Made by a program: the position numbers and the translations under genes. Positions 28,748-37,996 of a DNA stretch of 64,000 bases are shown piece after piece (within the stretch, counting starts at the first letter, position 1; each line of letters starts with the position of its first letter). Origin of the DNA: Nitrospira sp. (GTDB taxonomy: Bacteria; Nitrospirota; Nitrospiria; Nitrospirales; Nitrospiraceae); NCBI GenBank assembly GCA_019636835.1, contig JAHBWU010000006.1, positions 1 through 64,000 of the forward strand, read 5' to 3'. Under the pieces are notes generated by a model, which saw nothing but the letters and a program-made list of their open reading frames with translations, made no database searches and was not told where the DNA came from.

Positions 28748-29073
28748 AGAGCAGTTTGCCTTCCGCCAGTACGGTGGAGATGAAAGCATTGGGCACGGCC
28801 TTCCATTCCTCGACCTCTTGGGGAGTCCAGACGACAATGTCCTTCGCGGGAAACACACCGCAGAGCACCCGTCGGTAGCGTCCCGAACGCCGATAGCGAG
28901 GCAGATTGGACTCTTCAATGATGAGTAGGTCCAAATCACTGTCCGAACGGGCAGTCCCTGGCATGGGAACCGAACAGCACGATCTTGAGGGGAGAACCAA
29001 TGGTAAGAATACGGCGGACGACTTCGACCAGGAGTTGGTCCGTCACGGGTGGAAATATGAGACTGCTCGTCAT
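28737..29073 (-). pseudogene. MNT-type minimal nucleotidyltransferase, frameshifted
   Basis: The first part from ATG 29073 reads ...LLVEVVRRILTIGSPLKIVLFGSHAR, the start of a minimal nucleotidyltransferase with its GS motif. The next part, SDSDLDLLIIEESN with the catalytic Asp-x-Asp, lies in another frame. A small indel near 28965 separates them, within the GS-to-DxD loop; restoring two bases would give the usual spacing. The rest to 28737 is intact. It would have been the antitoxin of the HEPN partner, adding AMP to it in characterised systems. Confidence 0.78.
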
Positions 29074-29242
29074 CCGTCGAGATCTCCAGAAAGCTAACCG
29101 TCGTCATGATAGCGAATGCTGCTACGCTTTTCCACAAATGGAGGGATTAGTAAGCCCCACCAGTGGTGTAAAATAATGTGTTCTTCGCGTTTTGAATCAA
29201 AGCCTCCACTCGAATCTTCTCTCTTAAGTAGACCTCACCCCA

Positions 29243-30103
29243 TTAGGAAGACCGCCGTGGAGGGTTGGTCAGAATATTGTCGATAAGCCGAACAGATCCT
29301 ATCCGCACCGCGCCAAGAAGCACGACTCGTGACGTCACAGCGGAAAGCGGTTCCAAGCTATGCGGATCGCAGACCACCAGGTAGTCAACCGTCAGGGTCG
29401 GTTCTTTCTCGACGACCTGAGCCATCGCTGCCTGTACTGCTTGCCCGTCGGAGACGCCGCTTCGGATTATTTCGGCTCCTGCTTGCAGGCTCTTATACAA
29501 CGTGGTGGCACGAATTCGGTCATCAGGCGACAGGTAGATATTGCGCGAGCTCATCGAGAGTCCGTCCGTTTCACGTACAGTGGGATACACCACAATCTCC
29601 ACACCAAGATTCAGATCCTTCACCAGCTGTCGGACCAGCGCTGATTGTTGAAAATCTTTCTGTCCAAATAGCGCGATCTGAGGACGGATAACTCCGAAGA
29701 GCTTCGTCACGACGGTCGCAACGCCGGAAAAATGATGAGGACGCACCTCCCCTTCCCACCGACGTGCAATCGTGGGAAGTGTCACCATGGTTTGAAATCC
29801 GCTTGGGTACATCGCCTCTACGGTCGGCTCAAAACTGACATCAACGTCTTCCTTTCGACATAGTGCCCGGTCCTGCGAGATAGTGCGTGGGTACTTGGCC
29901 AGATCTTCCTGAGGACCGAACTGTGTGGGGTTCACGAAGATACTGACGACGAGCGCATCGCATCGTAACCGTGCTTCTCGGATGAGCGCCCGATGGCCCT
30001 CATGCAGCGCTCCCATTGTCGGGACGAACCCAATCTTCACGCCTTGCCGCCTGAGTTGCTCACTCCAGGCTGCCATGGAAGTGGGGGAGCGAATGATCTT
30101 CAT
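29243..30103 (-). CDS. panC: Pantothenate synthetase
   Basis: Condenses pantoate with beta-alanine using ATP. 286 residues, cytosolic. Motifs: FVPTMGALHEGHRALI with the HIGH-like element, VNPTQFGPQEDL, GQKDFQQSALVRQLV and MSSRN.YLS (KMSKS-like). The start overlaps the folK stop by four bases; last gene of the dapL-folK-panC operon. Confidence 0.96.
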   Translation of the reverse strand: MKIIRSPTSMAAWSEQLRRQGVKIGFVPTMGALHEGHRALIREARLRCDALVVSIFVNPTQFGPQEDLAKYPRTISQDRALCRKEDVDVSFEPTVEAMYPSGFQTMVTLPTIARRWEGEVRPHHFSGVATVVTKLFGVIRPQIALFGQKDFQQSALVRQLVKDLNLGVEIVVYPTVRETDGLSMSSRNIYLSPDDRIRATTLYKSLQAGAEIIRSGVSDGQAVQAAMAQVVEKEPTLTVDYLVVCDPHSLEPLSAVTSRVVLLGAVRIGSVRLIDNILTNPPRRSS

Positions 30104-30654
30104 GTGCCGGGTTGTGAACTGCAGGCTGGACGCGAACCGTATCTCGTCGAAGGCTGTGGGAAGAGGAGATGCACTTGAGATTGGTCCTCGACTTCCGCCA
30201 GCAACTGAGCCGCCGATTGTTTGAGCGTCGGATGGATCCAGAGCGGATCGAGTTCATTCATCGGCATGAGGACAAAGCGTCGCTGATGGAGACGAGGGTG
30301 CGGAATGGTCAACCCCGGTTCCTTAATAACTTGCTCGCCATAAAAGAGGATGTCTAAGTCGATCGTGCGAGGACCGGAGCGGTTGTCATCATCCCGCCCG
30401 AGAGAACGTTCGATTTCTTGGAGGGTCGTTAAGAGACTCCGTGGCGTGATGTCCGTTTCAAGCTGCACCACCCCATTGAGGAACCATCCCTCCCCCGGAT
30501 CGGTCCTGTCCCGAACCGGTTCTGTTTCATACAATAACGAGACGCCTTTCAGCCGGGAATGCGGCAAGAGGCTCAGCAACGTCATCGCCCGATCGCAAAA
30601 ATCGACTCGATCGCCGACGTTCGACCCAAATCCGATGAAGACGGTCTCTGCCAT
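30100..30654 (-). CDS. folK: HPPK (6-hydroxymethyl-dihydropterin pyrophosphokinase)
   Basis: Transfers pyrophosphate from ATP to 6-hydroxymethyl-7,8-dihydropterin in folate synthesis. 184 residues. Signature GFGSNVGDR at residues 7-15, and the metal-binding GPRTIDLDILFYG near residue 95, followed by LTIPHPRLHQRRFVL. Lies between dapL (66 bases) and panC (4-base overlap). Confidence 0.95.
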   Translation of the reverse strand: MAETVFIGFGSNVGDRVDFCDRAMTLLSLLPHSRLKGVSLLYETEPVRDRTDPGEGWFLNGVVQLETDITPRSLLTTLQEIERSLGRDDDNRSGPRTIDLDILFYGEQVIKEPGLTIPHPRLHQRRFVLMPMNELDPLWIHPTLKQSAAQLLAEVEDQSQVHLLFPQPSTRYGSRPACSSQPGT

Positions 30655-30720
30655 GCGCGTATCTCGTGAAGCGTTAAGTTGAAGGAGCCTTCCGCAAACA
30701 ATGCTTCATGAACGACATAG

Positions 30721-31896
30721 TCAAAAACCTGCCTTTTTAATCCGCTCCACTGCTTCCGCCAGACGTTCTTTGGAGGTGCAGAGCGTCATACGGATATACC
30801 CCTCTCCCGGCGCGCCGAATCCATTGCCGGGAGTCGTCACAATACCGGTTTTCTCCAAAAGGTGCGCGGTAAACGACGTCGACGTATAACCCTTCGGCAC
30901 CGTCACCCACACGTAGAAGGCGGCCGGAGGAGGATCTACTTCTAATCCGAGACTCTTGAGACCAGGAATAAGGGTGTCTCGACGAGCCTGGTAGTTCTTT
31001 CTCAAGGCGTCTGTCATCGAATCGTCCAGACCTAGGGCGGTAATGCCGGCTTCTTGAACCGCCTCAAAACAGCCGGAGTCTAAGTTGCTTTTTACCTTGC
31101 CGAGACCGGCCAAGACTTCTTTGTTGCCGACCGCAAAGCCGATGCGCCAGCCGGTCATATTGTAGGTCTTGGAGAGGGAATGGAACTCAACACCGACGTC
31201 CTTTGCGCCTTCGACTTCCATGAAGCTTGCCGGGCGACGCCCGTCATAGTACACCTCTGAATAGGCGGCATCATGGCATACGATGATCTGGTGCTCCTGA
31301 GCAAAATCCACGACCCATTTGAAATAATCCTTCGTCATGACCACCGAGGTGGGATTGTTCGGCGAATTGAGCCACATCAGCTTGGCCTTCTTGGCCACCT
31401 CTTTCGGGATCGCACCGAGATCGGGCAAGAAACCGATGCTTTTCGTCAGCGGCATGATGTGCGAGATGCCTCCGGAAAAACTGGTACCGACTGGATACAC
31501 CGGATAGCCAGGGCTTGGAACCAATACGACATCCCCAGGATCGACAAAGGCGAGATGAATATGCCCGATACCCTCCTTTGAACCGATCAGCGTGAGAACC
31601 TCGTTCGCTGGATCAAGCGTCACATTGAATCGGCGTTTGTACCAACCAGCGACGGCTTTTCTGAAGGACAGCATGCCTTCATAGGAGGGATATTGGTGAT
31701 GCTTCGGGTCCTTGGCCGCGTTCGCCAAACTCTCGATGATGGGTATCGGCGTCGGTAAATCCGGGTCGCCGATGCCGAGGTTGATAATGTCCACCCCACG
31801 CGCGATGGCTTCTTGCTTCATTTTGTCGATCGCGGCGAACAAATAGGGAGGCAGTGTCTTAATGCGCGTGGCAACTTCGATCGGGAAACCGGCCAT
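30721..31896 (-). CDS. dapL: LL-diaminopimelate aminotransferase
   Basis: PLP enzyme converting tetrahydrodipicolinate directly to LL-diaminopimelate. 391 residues, class I fold: INLGIGDPDLPTP, the VLTLIGSKEGI segment, LNSPNNPTS, and SLSKTYNMTGWRIG with the Schiff-base lysine. The closest alternatives are other class I aminotransferases (alanine or aspartate types), but the GSKEGI and DPDLPTP segments and the lack of dapD/dapC/dapE in the window favour DapL. It supplies the step between dapB and lysA of the operon at 9.5-17.6 kb. Confidence 0.85.
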   Translation of the reverse strand: MAGFPIEVATRIKTLPPYLFAAIDKMKQEAIARGVDIINLGIGDPDLPTPIPIIESLANAAKDPKHHQYPSYEGMLSFRKAVAGWYKRRFNVTLDPANEVLTLIGSKEGIGHIHLAFVDPGDVVLVPSPGYPVYPVGTSFSGGISHIMPLTKSIGFLPDLGAIPKEVAKKAKLMWLNSPNNPTSVVMTKDYFKWVVDFAQEHQIIVCHDAAYSEVYYDGRRPASFMEVEGAKDVGVEFHSLSKTYNMTGWRIGFAVGNKEVLAGLGKVKSNLDSGCFEAVQEAGITALGLDDSMTDALRKNYQARRDTLIPGLKSLGLEVDPPPAAFYVWVTVPKGYTSTSFTAHLLEKTGIVTTPGNGFGAPGEGYIRMTLCTSKERLAEAVERIKKAGF

Positions 31897-32046
31897 TGTG
31901 ATCTTACTCCTTTCGTAGATGAGTTCGTCACGAAGACGTCAGATCGTCATGTCATCAAGTCGGGGAAACTCGTGTGGGTTTTCGCCGTGATGACGTTGAG
32001 ATTTGTCGATGGAGAGAATAAGACTACTTCAGGAATGAGTCCGTAA

Positions 32047-32730
32047 TCAACGACTGGATTGAAGCAGACGAGCGATCAGCCGGTCCGCCGTAAGATGGAG
32101 CTGCGGCAACTGTGGCAGAGCGGCTGATCTTACTTGATGTTCGGTCAGACCCGCTTTCATCAAGTCCGGCGCGCATTCTTGACAGAGTGCGTCGATCCCT
32201 CCTTCCTCCATCTCCAAATGAAAGAGCAGACCATACGCACGATCTCCGTAGCGAAAGGCTTGCAGTGGAGCAATGTTCGAACCAGCCAACGGCACGCAAT
32301 GGTTTGGTAAGTCAAAGACTTCCCCATGCCATTCAAAGACATCGAAGGATTCAGGGCCCGCCCCAAACACAGGGTCTTGTTTTCCCGCATCAGTGAGGCG
32401 AACAGGGGTCATGCCGATTTCCAATGCCTTGCCTGATCGCACGGTGGCGCCGAGCGCTTTTGCCATAAATTGACTCCCCAAACACACCCCGACCATCGAC
32501 TTACCGGCGAGCAGCGCAGACCTGATGAAGTCGGTCTCCTCGGCAATCCACTTGTCGGAATCGTTCACTGACATCGGTCCACCCATCACGATCAATAAGT
32601 CCCCTCCATCTTGAGGTACGCCTTCTTTCGGAACAAGAGAATATTCAAGGCTTACGCCACGTTTAGCGAGGGCCTTTGCAAAAGCTCCCGGACCCTCGAA
32701 AGGAACATGTTGGAGGCAAACGACGCGCAT
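32047..32730 (-). CDS. Class I glutamine amidotransferase-like protein
   Basis: A 227-residue GATase-fold protein of the GuaA-amidotransferase-like group. The nucleophile elbow is GVCLGSQ (Cys), the catalytic pair follows as LLFHLEMEE (His, Glu), and the oxyanion glycines are in IVMGGPMSV. It stands alone, so the acceptor is unknown; such free-standing proteins act on glutamine or gamma-glutamyl compounds. Upstream of dapL on the same strand with 150 bases between. Confidence 0.88.
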   Translation of the reverse strand: MRVVCLQHVPFEGPGAFAKALAKRGVSLEYSLVPKEGVPQDGGDLLIVMGGPMSVNDSDKWIAEETDFIRSALLAGKSMVGVCLGSQFMAKALGATVRSGKALEIGMTPVRLTDAGKQDPVFGAGPESFDVFEWHGEVFDLPNHCVPLAGSNIAPLQAFRYGDRAYGLLFHLEMEEGGIDALCQECAPDLMKAGLTEHQVRSAALPQLPQLHLTADRLIARLLQSSR

Positions 32731-33074
32731 TGATCCCCTGTTAGAGAGACTTCAGCTCTTATATACCGAACGGCTCGATGAATAAAGAGCGGTTGCAACA
32801 CATGATCGTCCCCCTGGGAACAGCTTTGCCGATGAAATTGTGGCACTCCTTTCATGGATTACTGTCAGACAGTGACTTAAATCGAAAAGGAAGATAGGCA
32901 AGCTCTCAGCCGGTACAATGTCTCCAAGAATCGTCAATGAAAATGATGACTTAGAAATCTCTTTGGACGCTTTCGTGAAGACGCGAAGGCCGCACTCACC
33001 TGTCCTCAGAGCGGCTGTGCAACTTGTGGTGGGTTCCCTTTTCCATTCCCGCTCCCTTAAAGTAAGCGGCCCGT
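32731..33074. other. Intergenic region without a supported gene
   Basis: 344 bases between the divergent amidotransferase and glyoxalase-like genes. Short frames on both strands look random. No clear promoter or hairpin was seen. Confidence 0.5.
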
Positions 33075-34031
33075 ATGTTCATACCCGATACGACACAGTC
33101 GCTGATTCTTGGGATCGATCGCGTCCTGATCCACACGCCGGATGTGGAACGTGTCTTCGCGCGATTTCGTTACGAGTTCGGCCTGCCGGTCGCGTGGCCG
33201 ATCACCGACTGTGGCCTGCTCGTGTCGGGTGGCCTGCACGTCGGTAATATGAATATCGAAATCGGTCGGTTCACAGGATTGGATCTTCCTGGAACCTGGT
33301 TCTACGGGCTCGGCCTTGCACCATCACAGCCGACATGGGAGACAGTGAACGGGTTAGTGTCCCGAAAGGTGTTGCACACACCTCCTGTGACACTGCACTA
33401 CCAAGAGCCGGTTGCAACCAGATCCACGTTCACCTTCTTGCGCAATCTCCTCGATGGCCAGCCGAACACACCGTTTTGGCTCGGTCGGCCTTGGGGCGGA
33501 AATACTCGAACCTGTCGAACTCTGGCGGCCCTTAGTACCTGGATGGTCGCTACAGAGGCCGGTGCCATGACATTTTCGAAGCTATTGGGCAGCTCCGTGG
33601 TCTTCTTGTGCGACAACCAAATCGATCGTCATCAAGAGCGACTCGCGGAATTGAAGGCCGACTGGCGGAGGATGCGACAGAGCGGACCGTATGGAATCAC
33701 CGGGGTTGCGGCAATTAACATTGAAGTTGCTACCACCACCGACAGTTGGAGGAGACTCCTGGATCGATCGGATTTGGAAACAAATTCGATCCATTCTTTC
33801 AGCATGGGGCCGCCGCTTCGGTTTCAACCCGGTGGCAGGAACCGATTGCTCGGCATCGAGTTTTCATGCGCCGACCTCGGATTGACCGCTCAGAAGCTTA
33901 TTGAAAAGAGATCGCTGGTTCCAACGGACGGCAAAAGAATCACCTTCTCTCCAGATCGCATGGACGGTTTGACGATTGGATTCAGCCAGTCTCCGACTAC
34001 GAGGGCGAATTCAGACCCTAGCCTTCCCTAG
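33075..34031 (+). CDS. Glyoxalase/VOC-superfamily-like protein
   Basis: A 318-residue protein. The opening (ILGIDRVLIHTPDVERVFARFRYEFGLPVAWP) is the beta-alpha-beta start of a vicinal-oxygen-chelate domain, with a possible metal His in VLIHTPD. A second copy-like part begins near residue 210 (GVAAINIEVATTTDSWRRLLDRS) and ends with GIEFSCADLG. So it probably carries two VOC modules separated by a non-conserved middle. Substrate unknown. First of three genes in the same direction. Confidence 0.65.
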   Translation: MFIPDTTQSLILGIDRVLIHTPDVERVFARFRYEFGLPVAWPITDCGLLVSGGLHVGNMNIEIGRFTGLDLPGTWFYGLGLAPSQPTWETVNGLVSRKVLHTPPVTLHYQEPVATRSTFTFLRNLLDGQPNTPFWLGRPWGGNTRTCRTLAALSTWMVATEAGAMTFSKLLGSSVVFLCDNQIDRHQERLAELKADWRRMRQSGPYGITGVAAINIEVATTTDSWRRLLDRSDLETNSIHSFSMGPPLRFQPGGRNRLLGIEFSCADLGLTAQKLIEKRSLVPTDGKRITFSPDRMDGLTIGFSQSPTTRANSDPSLP

Positions 34032-34189
34032 CATCAACAACGGCATCTACGGTCATCCGATCGACCTTGCTTCCGACTTTGCCGTTATCACTGGTGGACT
34101 AGTGGGTACCCTCTCTGTCCAGCCGAATTGTGCTCTCCCCGCGTGTTGCCCCTTTAGCTCGCTGTTGGAATTACCGATGAGTAAGCGTC

Positions 34190-35050
34190 ATGCCTGTCAT
34201 AACTCCACGGATAGAACACCTCGTTGATGACCGTCCCTCAAAACGACCCAAGATCCCACTAGACACCGTTCCGCGTTACTCATGGCGACAATTACTTCTT
34301 TCCCGCTATCACGCGTGCTGGTACCACTTTGGGGAACGGCTGGCTTGGTCACGAGGGCCATACCGAGAACGGCCGGCGGAGCAGCTTCATAATCTTAGTG
34401 GAATTCAGCAAGAGCGGATGGCGTCGTTAAGAAGGCGTTTCCGCGTACGATTTGAGCAGCGAGTGGAACAGATCACCGCACTGAAGCAGTACGACTATCT
34501 CGATATACTCGATCAAGCCTGGTCGGCTTGGAAATTACCGCATTCGACAGGCGGTGTCGTTCAAGACATCGGTTCAAGTAACTTCTGGTACGCCGCTGTT
34601 TTACACGCCTTCTTTCGGCCCACGAAGATGGTCGGCATCGAGGTGGAGGGGCATCGAATGTACATCAATGGATATAGTCGTCTCGATTATGCGCACGGTT
34701 ATATTCAGGACCTGCCGAATACGGAGTTCGTCGTCGGCGACTATGCCTGCTACAAGCGTCCAGCTGACGTCGTGACGGCGTGGTATCCCTTCGTGACGCC
34801 CGATCCCGTGCTGGCTTGGCGGATGCCGCTTTCCGTGTTGGCACCGCGCACGGTGTTCTCGCAGATCGCCCGAAACCTACGACCCCACGGTCTGTTCATC
34901 ATGGTCAACCAAGGCAGAGAGGAGGCGGCTATCGCAGCTGCCTGGTGCGAGAAAGTCGGCCTCATGCGGTACGGATCATGCGAGGTCATGGCCACGCTGC
35001 GCTCCCGGCTTCCCGCAGTGGCATCATGGTGGATGCTCTCGCAAGCCTAG
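34190..35050 (+). CDS. Methyltransferase-like protein of unknown function
   Basis: A 286-residue protein. After a basic helical amino part (residues 1-100), VVQDIGSSNFWYAAVLHAFF...MVGIEVEGHRMY has the shape of motif I and motif II of a SAM-dependent methyltransferase (beta-strand, Gly-rich loop, acidic residue after the second strand), and later FSQIARNLRPHGLFIMVNQG fits the strand-4/5 region. The usual GxGxG is changed to DIGSSN, so SAM binding is not certain. Lies 158 bases after the VOC-like gene. Confidence 0.55.
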   Translation: MPVITPRIEHLVDDRPSKRPKIPLDTVPRYSWRQLLLSRYHACWYHFGERLAWSRGPYRERPAEQLHNLSGIQQERMASLRRRFRVRFEQRVEQITALKQYDYLDILDQAWSAWKLPHSTGGVVQDIGSSNFWYAAVLHAFFRPTKMVGIEVEGHRMYINGYSRLDYAHGYIQDLPNTEFVVGDYACYKRPADVVTAWYPFVTPDPVLAWRMPLSVLAPRTVFSQIARNLRPHGLFIMVNQGREEAAIAAAWCEKVGLMRYGSCEVMATLRSRLPAVASWWMLSQA

Positions 35051-35083
35051 CCGTGCGTCCGTCTCTGCGCTAGAATTGGTGTC

Positions 35084-35911
35084 GTGAAACACTCCCTCAA
35101 GAATACGGATGATCTTCGGTGGCTGATCGGGCATACGGGCGGTTTCCGCTCAGGGTACGTGACCGATGTACAGATGTCCAAACGCCGACTCTTGGACGAA
35201 GGTTCCGGACGGGAGGTGCCGGCCGGTACCTCCGTCTCAGTAACCATCCGCTATGAGATCCGCGGGATGGTGCGAGTGGCCAAACTCGCCATGACCGGCG
35301 TGACGGATTTTTCCATCTTCGAGCAAGAGGGCGCCGATTGTTCCGCCCTTGGCGTCATTCAGACGGAGTTCAGCGCAGGAAAACTTCGCTTCTGGTTCGA
35401 TCCCCAGGGAGAGCTCTATGTCGTGTGTGATGAGGCCCATTTGGATGAAATCGCCACGCCGTTCGTGACGGCTGACCAGGCGGCCGAATTTGCTCGATGG
35501 ACATTTCAAGGTCGAACCGCCGAAGGCCCCACGGTGCAGTGGCTGTTGCACGAATTGGATCGAGCCGGGCTGCCCTGTGCTTGGCGTGAAGCGAAACGGG
35601 ACGTCGCAATTCATCCGGCGGTGCAGTGGGAAGGCGATCTGATTCCGGCGGTCGACTTCTCGGTCGACGGGGACAACATGGTCCATGTCATGGCCTATCG
35701 CCTATTGGAGGGACAAGGTTTCGGTCTGATGCTGCGGGTGTTTGGGATTCAGGATCGGCGGATGCGCCGGATCCTCGAAGTCCTGACCGATCAGATCACC
35801 CAACATTTTGCCGGTGACTGCCTCGTCGGCACGACGATCGTCCCAGGCCGTGAATGGGAGGGTTGGTTGACTCGGGAACACCATGCACGACACGACCGAT
35901 GGGACAGATGA
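35084..35911 (+). CDS. Conserved-looking protein of unknown function
   Basis: A 275-residue protein with a GTG start at 35084; a TAGAAT element lies 7 bases upstream. No family recognised. No signal peptide or membrane segment, so cytosolic. The composition is ordered and balanced; the first ~70 residues and the last ~100 look like separate alpha/beta parts, with a basic Arg pair region (QDRRMRRIL). It directly follows the methyltransferase-like gene on the same strand. Confidence 0.6.
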   Translation: MKHSLKNTDDLRWLIGHTGGFRSGYVTDVQMSKRRLLDEGSGREVPAGTSVSVTIRYEIRGMVRVAKLAMTGVTDFSIFEQEGADCSALGVIQTEFSAGKLRFWFDPQGELYVVCDEAHLDEIATPFVTADQAAEFARWTFQGRTAEGPTVQWLLHELDRAGLPCAWREAKRDVAIHPAVQWEGDLIPAVDFSVDGDNMVHVMAYRLLEGQGFGLMLRVFGIQDRRMRRILEVLTDQITQHFAGDCLVGTTIVPGREWEGWLTREHHARHDRWDR

Positions 35912-35926
35912 GAGGAGAGAAGCGAG

Positions 35927-36664
35927 TCAGTGCGCGTGCTCGGCAGAATAGTGCCCGTTGCCGTTCCCATTTGCAAAACCGGCTGCACCGTTACCGTTCA
36001 CATACTCCGCGACAGAGTGAGTCACGACGTTTCCGTTGGTCTGTTTGCCCTTTCCGTTGACACATTCCACCAAGGCCCAAAACCGTAATGGGTTGACTCG
36101 CTGTTTTCGGGCAATCTCCAGGGACGTTCCCTCCAACACGGTATTCAGCGACAAGTCCGTTCGCCAGCCGAGATGTTTGGTCAACGGAGAAATCACTTTT
36201 TCCACGGCGGCAATGACCTTGTTGCCGTTGCTGAAATGGTTGAGCATGATGATGCGCCCCCCTGGGCGGCAGACCCGAATCATCTCATTGACCACTTTGC
36301 GATAGTCGGGAACCGCCGTCACCACATAGGCGGCAACCACGGTATCGAAGCTGTCATCCGTGAACTCCATGGCTCCTGCGTCCATGCGATGAAGCTGGAC
36401 GTGGTCGAGGCTATGGGCTTCGGCCTTTTCCTTCGCTTTTGCCAGCATACCTTCGGACAGATCGATCCCGACGATCCGGCAATGCCGCGGGTACATCGGA
36501 AGGGCGAGGCCGGTCCCCACCCCCACCTCAAGAATGCGTTCGTCAGGTTGCACGTTCAGATTCCGGATGGCCGATTCACGCCCTTCATGAAAGACTTTCC
36601 CAAAAACCTTATCGTAGAACCCCGCGTAAGAAGTGTACACACGCTCAATCTTGATGGGATCCAT
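35927..36664 (-). CDS. Class I SAM-dependent methyltransferase, phospholipid-methyltransferase-like
   Basis: A 245-residue protein from ATG 36664 with GGAGGAG upstream. The SAM-binding motif ILEVGVGTGLALPMYP is intact, followed by VGIDLSEGMLAKA and VVAAYVVTAVPDY. It resembles the Rhodobacter-type phosphatidylethanolamine N-methyltransferase (YTSYAGFYDKVFG at the start is typical) and UbiE. The last ~45 residues are an Asn/Gly-rich tail (VNGNGAAGFANGNGNG), unusual for an enzyme, which may be a linker or an interaction tail. Convergent with the preceding gene. Confidence 0.8.
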   Translation of the reverse strand: MDPIKIERVYTSYAGFYDKVFGKVFHEGRESAIRNLNVQPDERILEVGVGTGLALPMYPRHCRIVGIDLSEGMLAKAKEKAEAHSLDHVQLHRMDAGAMEFTDDSFDTVVAAYVVTAVPDYRKVVNEMIRVCRPGGRIIMLNHFSNGNKVIAAVEKVISPLTKHLGWRTDLSLNTVLEGTSLEIARKQRVNPLRFWALVECVNGKGKQTNGNVVTHSVAEYVNGNGAAGFANGNGNGHYSAEHAH

Positions 36665-36918
36665 GCTCTCCTCCAAACCTCACACGATCCGGCCTGTGCC
36701 TTCCTCACACTCTCAGAGGCAGCAGACCGCCATGGTAACGCGGGGAAAAATTGAGGCGGGAAATTCACGTGGTGCAAGGCCCGCCCAGAACGTAGTCCGG
36801 CGTACTCTAGCCAAACTCATCTTCATGAGTCAACAGATTCTTGGAAGGTCCGAGACGGAACTACCTACCTACAGCCACAGAGGCAGAACGGTGATTTCAT
36901 GTCTTGCCTTCTTGATTC

Positions 36919-37566
36919 ATGCCTCGTTCCTATGTGATAGGTACGTTTATGATGCTGGCCGGCTTCTTCGCAGGGATCTTATTCATTGGGCTGATCGTCG
37001 GTGATTGGCTGTATTTTATTCGGCTGACCCCGGACGCCATTCGGTACGGTTGCCGTGTCGCCGACAACAAGGATCAGTGGCCTGGCGCTGCCCTCACCAC
37101 CCTAAGCGATCGGTTCACTTCCGAGGGCGTGCTGATGCTTCCGCACGGAATAGCCTGGTTTTATCCACAGCTCTCCCAGATTGCCATCCGCCCTCAGTAT
37201 CGATTGTTTTCCAGACGGTTCCGGACCGCCTGGCCGGTGAAAGGGCTGATTCATCTTTCGCCGCATGATCAATCGCTGAACACGCTGTGTGTGAAGCGTA
37301 TGCCGTGGTCATCGGCACTCATGACATTCCTCTGGTTTGCGCTCGTCTTGATCGGGTCCCTGACCTTTGTGATCCAGTATGCCATGGATGGAGGATTTGC
37401 CTCACTGGGAGGAACCCTTACGGGCGTGGCGGTCATCGCCCTCGCCGCTCTTGTGCTGGCCTTCGGACTCGTCACGCTGGCCCTCGCGTATCGGCTCGAA
37501 GACGGCCGCCTCATGAAAGTCTATGGCGAGTTGCGAGAGGCCGTTGAGCTCCCAACATCCCCCTAA
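36919..37566 (+). CDS. Membrane protein of unknown function
   Basis: A 215-residue protein with three clear membrane helices: residues 8-32 (IGTFMMLAGFFAGILFIGLIVG), ~135-155 and ~163-190. A soluble region between the first and second helix contains two Trp/Phe-rich stretches. No family recognised. It may start at the ATG for MMLAG a few codons later. Confidence 0.6.
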   Translation: MPRSYVIGTFMMLAGFFAGILFIGLIVGDWLYFIRLTPDAIRYGCRVADNKDQWPGAALTTLSDRFTSEGVLMLPHGIAWFYPQLSQIAIRPQYRLFSRRFRTAWPVKGLIHLSPHDQSLNTLCVKRMPWSSALMTFLWFALVLIGSLTFVIQYAMDGGFASLGGTLTGVAVIALAALVLAFGLVTLALAYRLEDGRLMKVYGELREAVELPTSP

Positions 37567-37575
37567 CCTGACCCG

Positions 37576-37932
37576 TCATGTTTGTTCTTGTGAAATAAAT
37601 AAGCTCAAGAAGTGATCATATTCGGCGGGCAAATTCAGGGCCGATCGGTTATGAGCGAGGCCGGCGATGATGCCGTGATGTTTGTTTGCAAGACCAGATG
37701 TATCAAAGGCCGATCGGAATTGCTGCCATCGTAAAGTCGGATCGGAGATGATTCGACCTTGTTCGTCTTTCGGCAGTGCATGCATGAGAGTCGTCAGAGT
37801 CCGAATGGCTTTTTCCACGCTTTCGTATGGCGGGGCCAGTTTGAGCCGGGCATAGAACGTTTCGAGGTGCCGGCGGAATTCATCTTTAAGGGATTGAAGT
37901 TGATCTGAGTGAGTCGATTCAGCGTCGGGCAT
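37576..37932 (-). CDS. Small hypothetical protein
   Basis: A 118-residue acidic helical protein with no recognised motif (LKDEFRRHLETFYARL, LPKDEQGRI). Convergent with the membrane protein gene and divergent from the lipoprotein gene that follows with no gap. Composition and codon use look real. Confidence 0.6.
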   Translation of the reverse strand: MPDAESTHSDQLQSLKDEFRRHLETFYARLKLAPPYESVEKAIRTLTTLMHALPKDEQGRIISDPTLRWQQFRSAFDTSGLANKHHGIIAGLAHNRSALNLPAEYDHFLSLFISQEQT

Positions 37933-37996
37933 GGTATTTCGGACGATGATACGGTATGAACAAGGGATGAAACAACTCTTTCAGGGGAGGAAGCAC

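Noticed and set aside
35048..35076. Full promoter before 35084
   Set aside because: A TAGAAT -10 box is present but no -35 box fits at 16-18 bases, so it is noted only under the leaderless finding.
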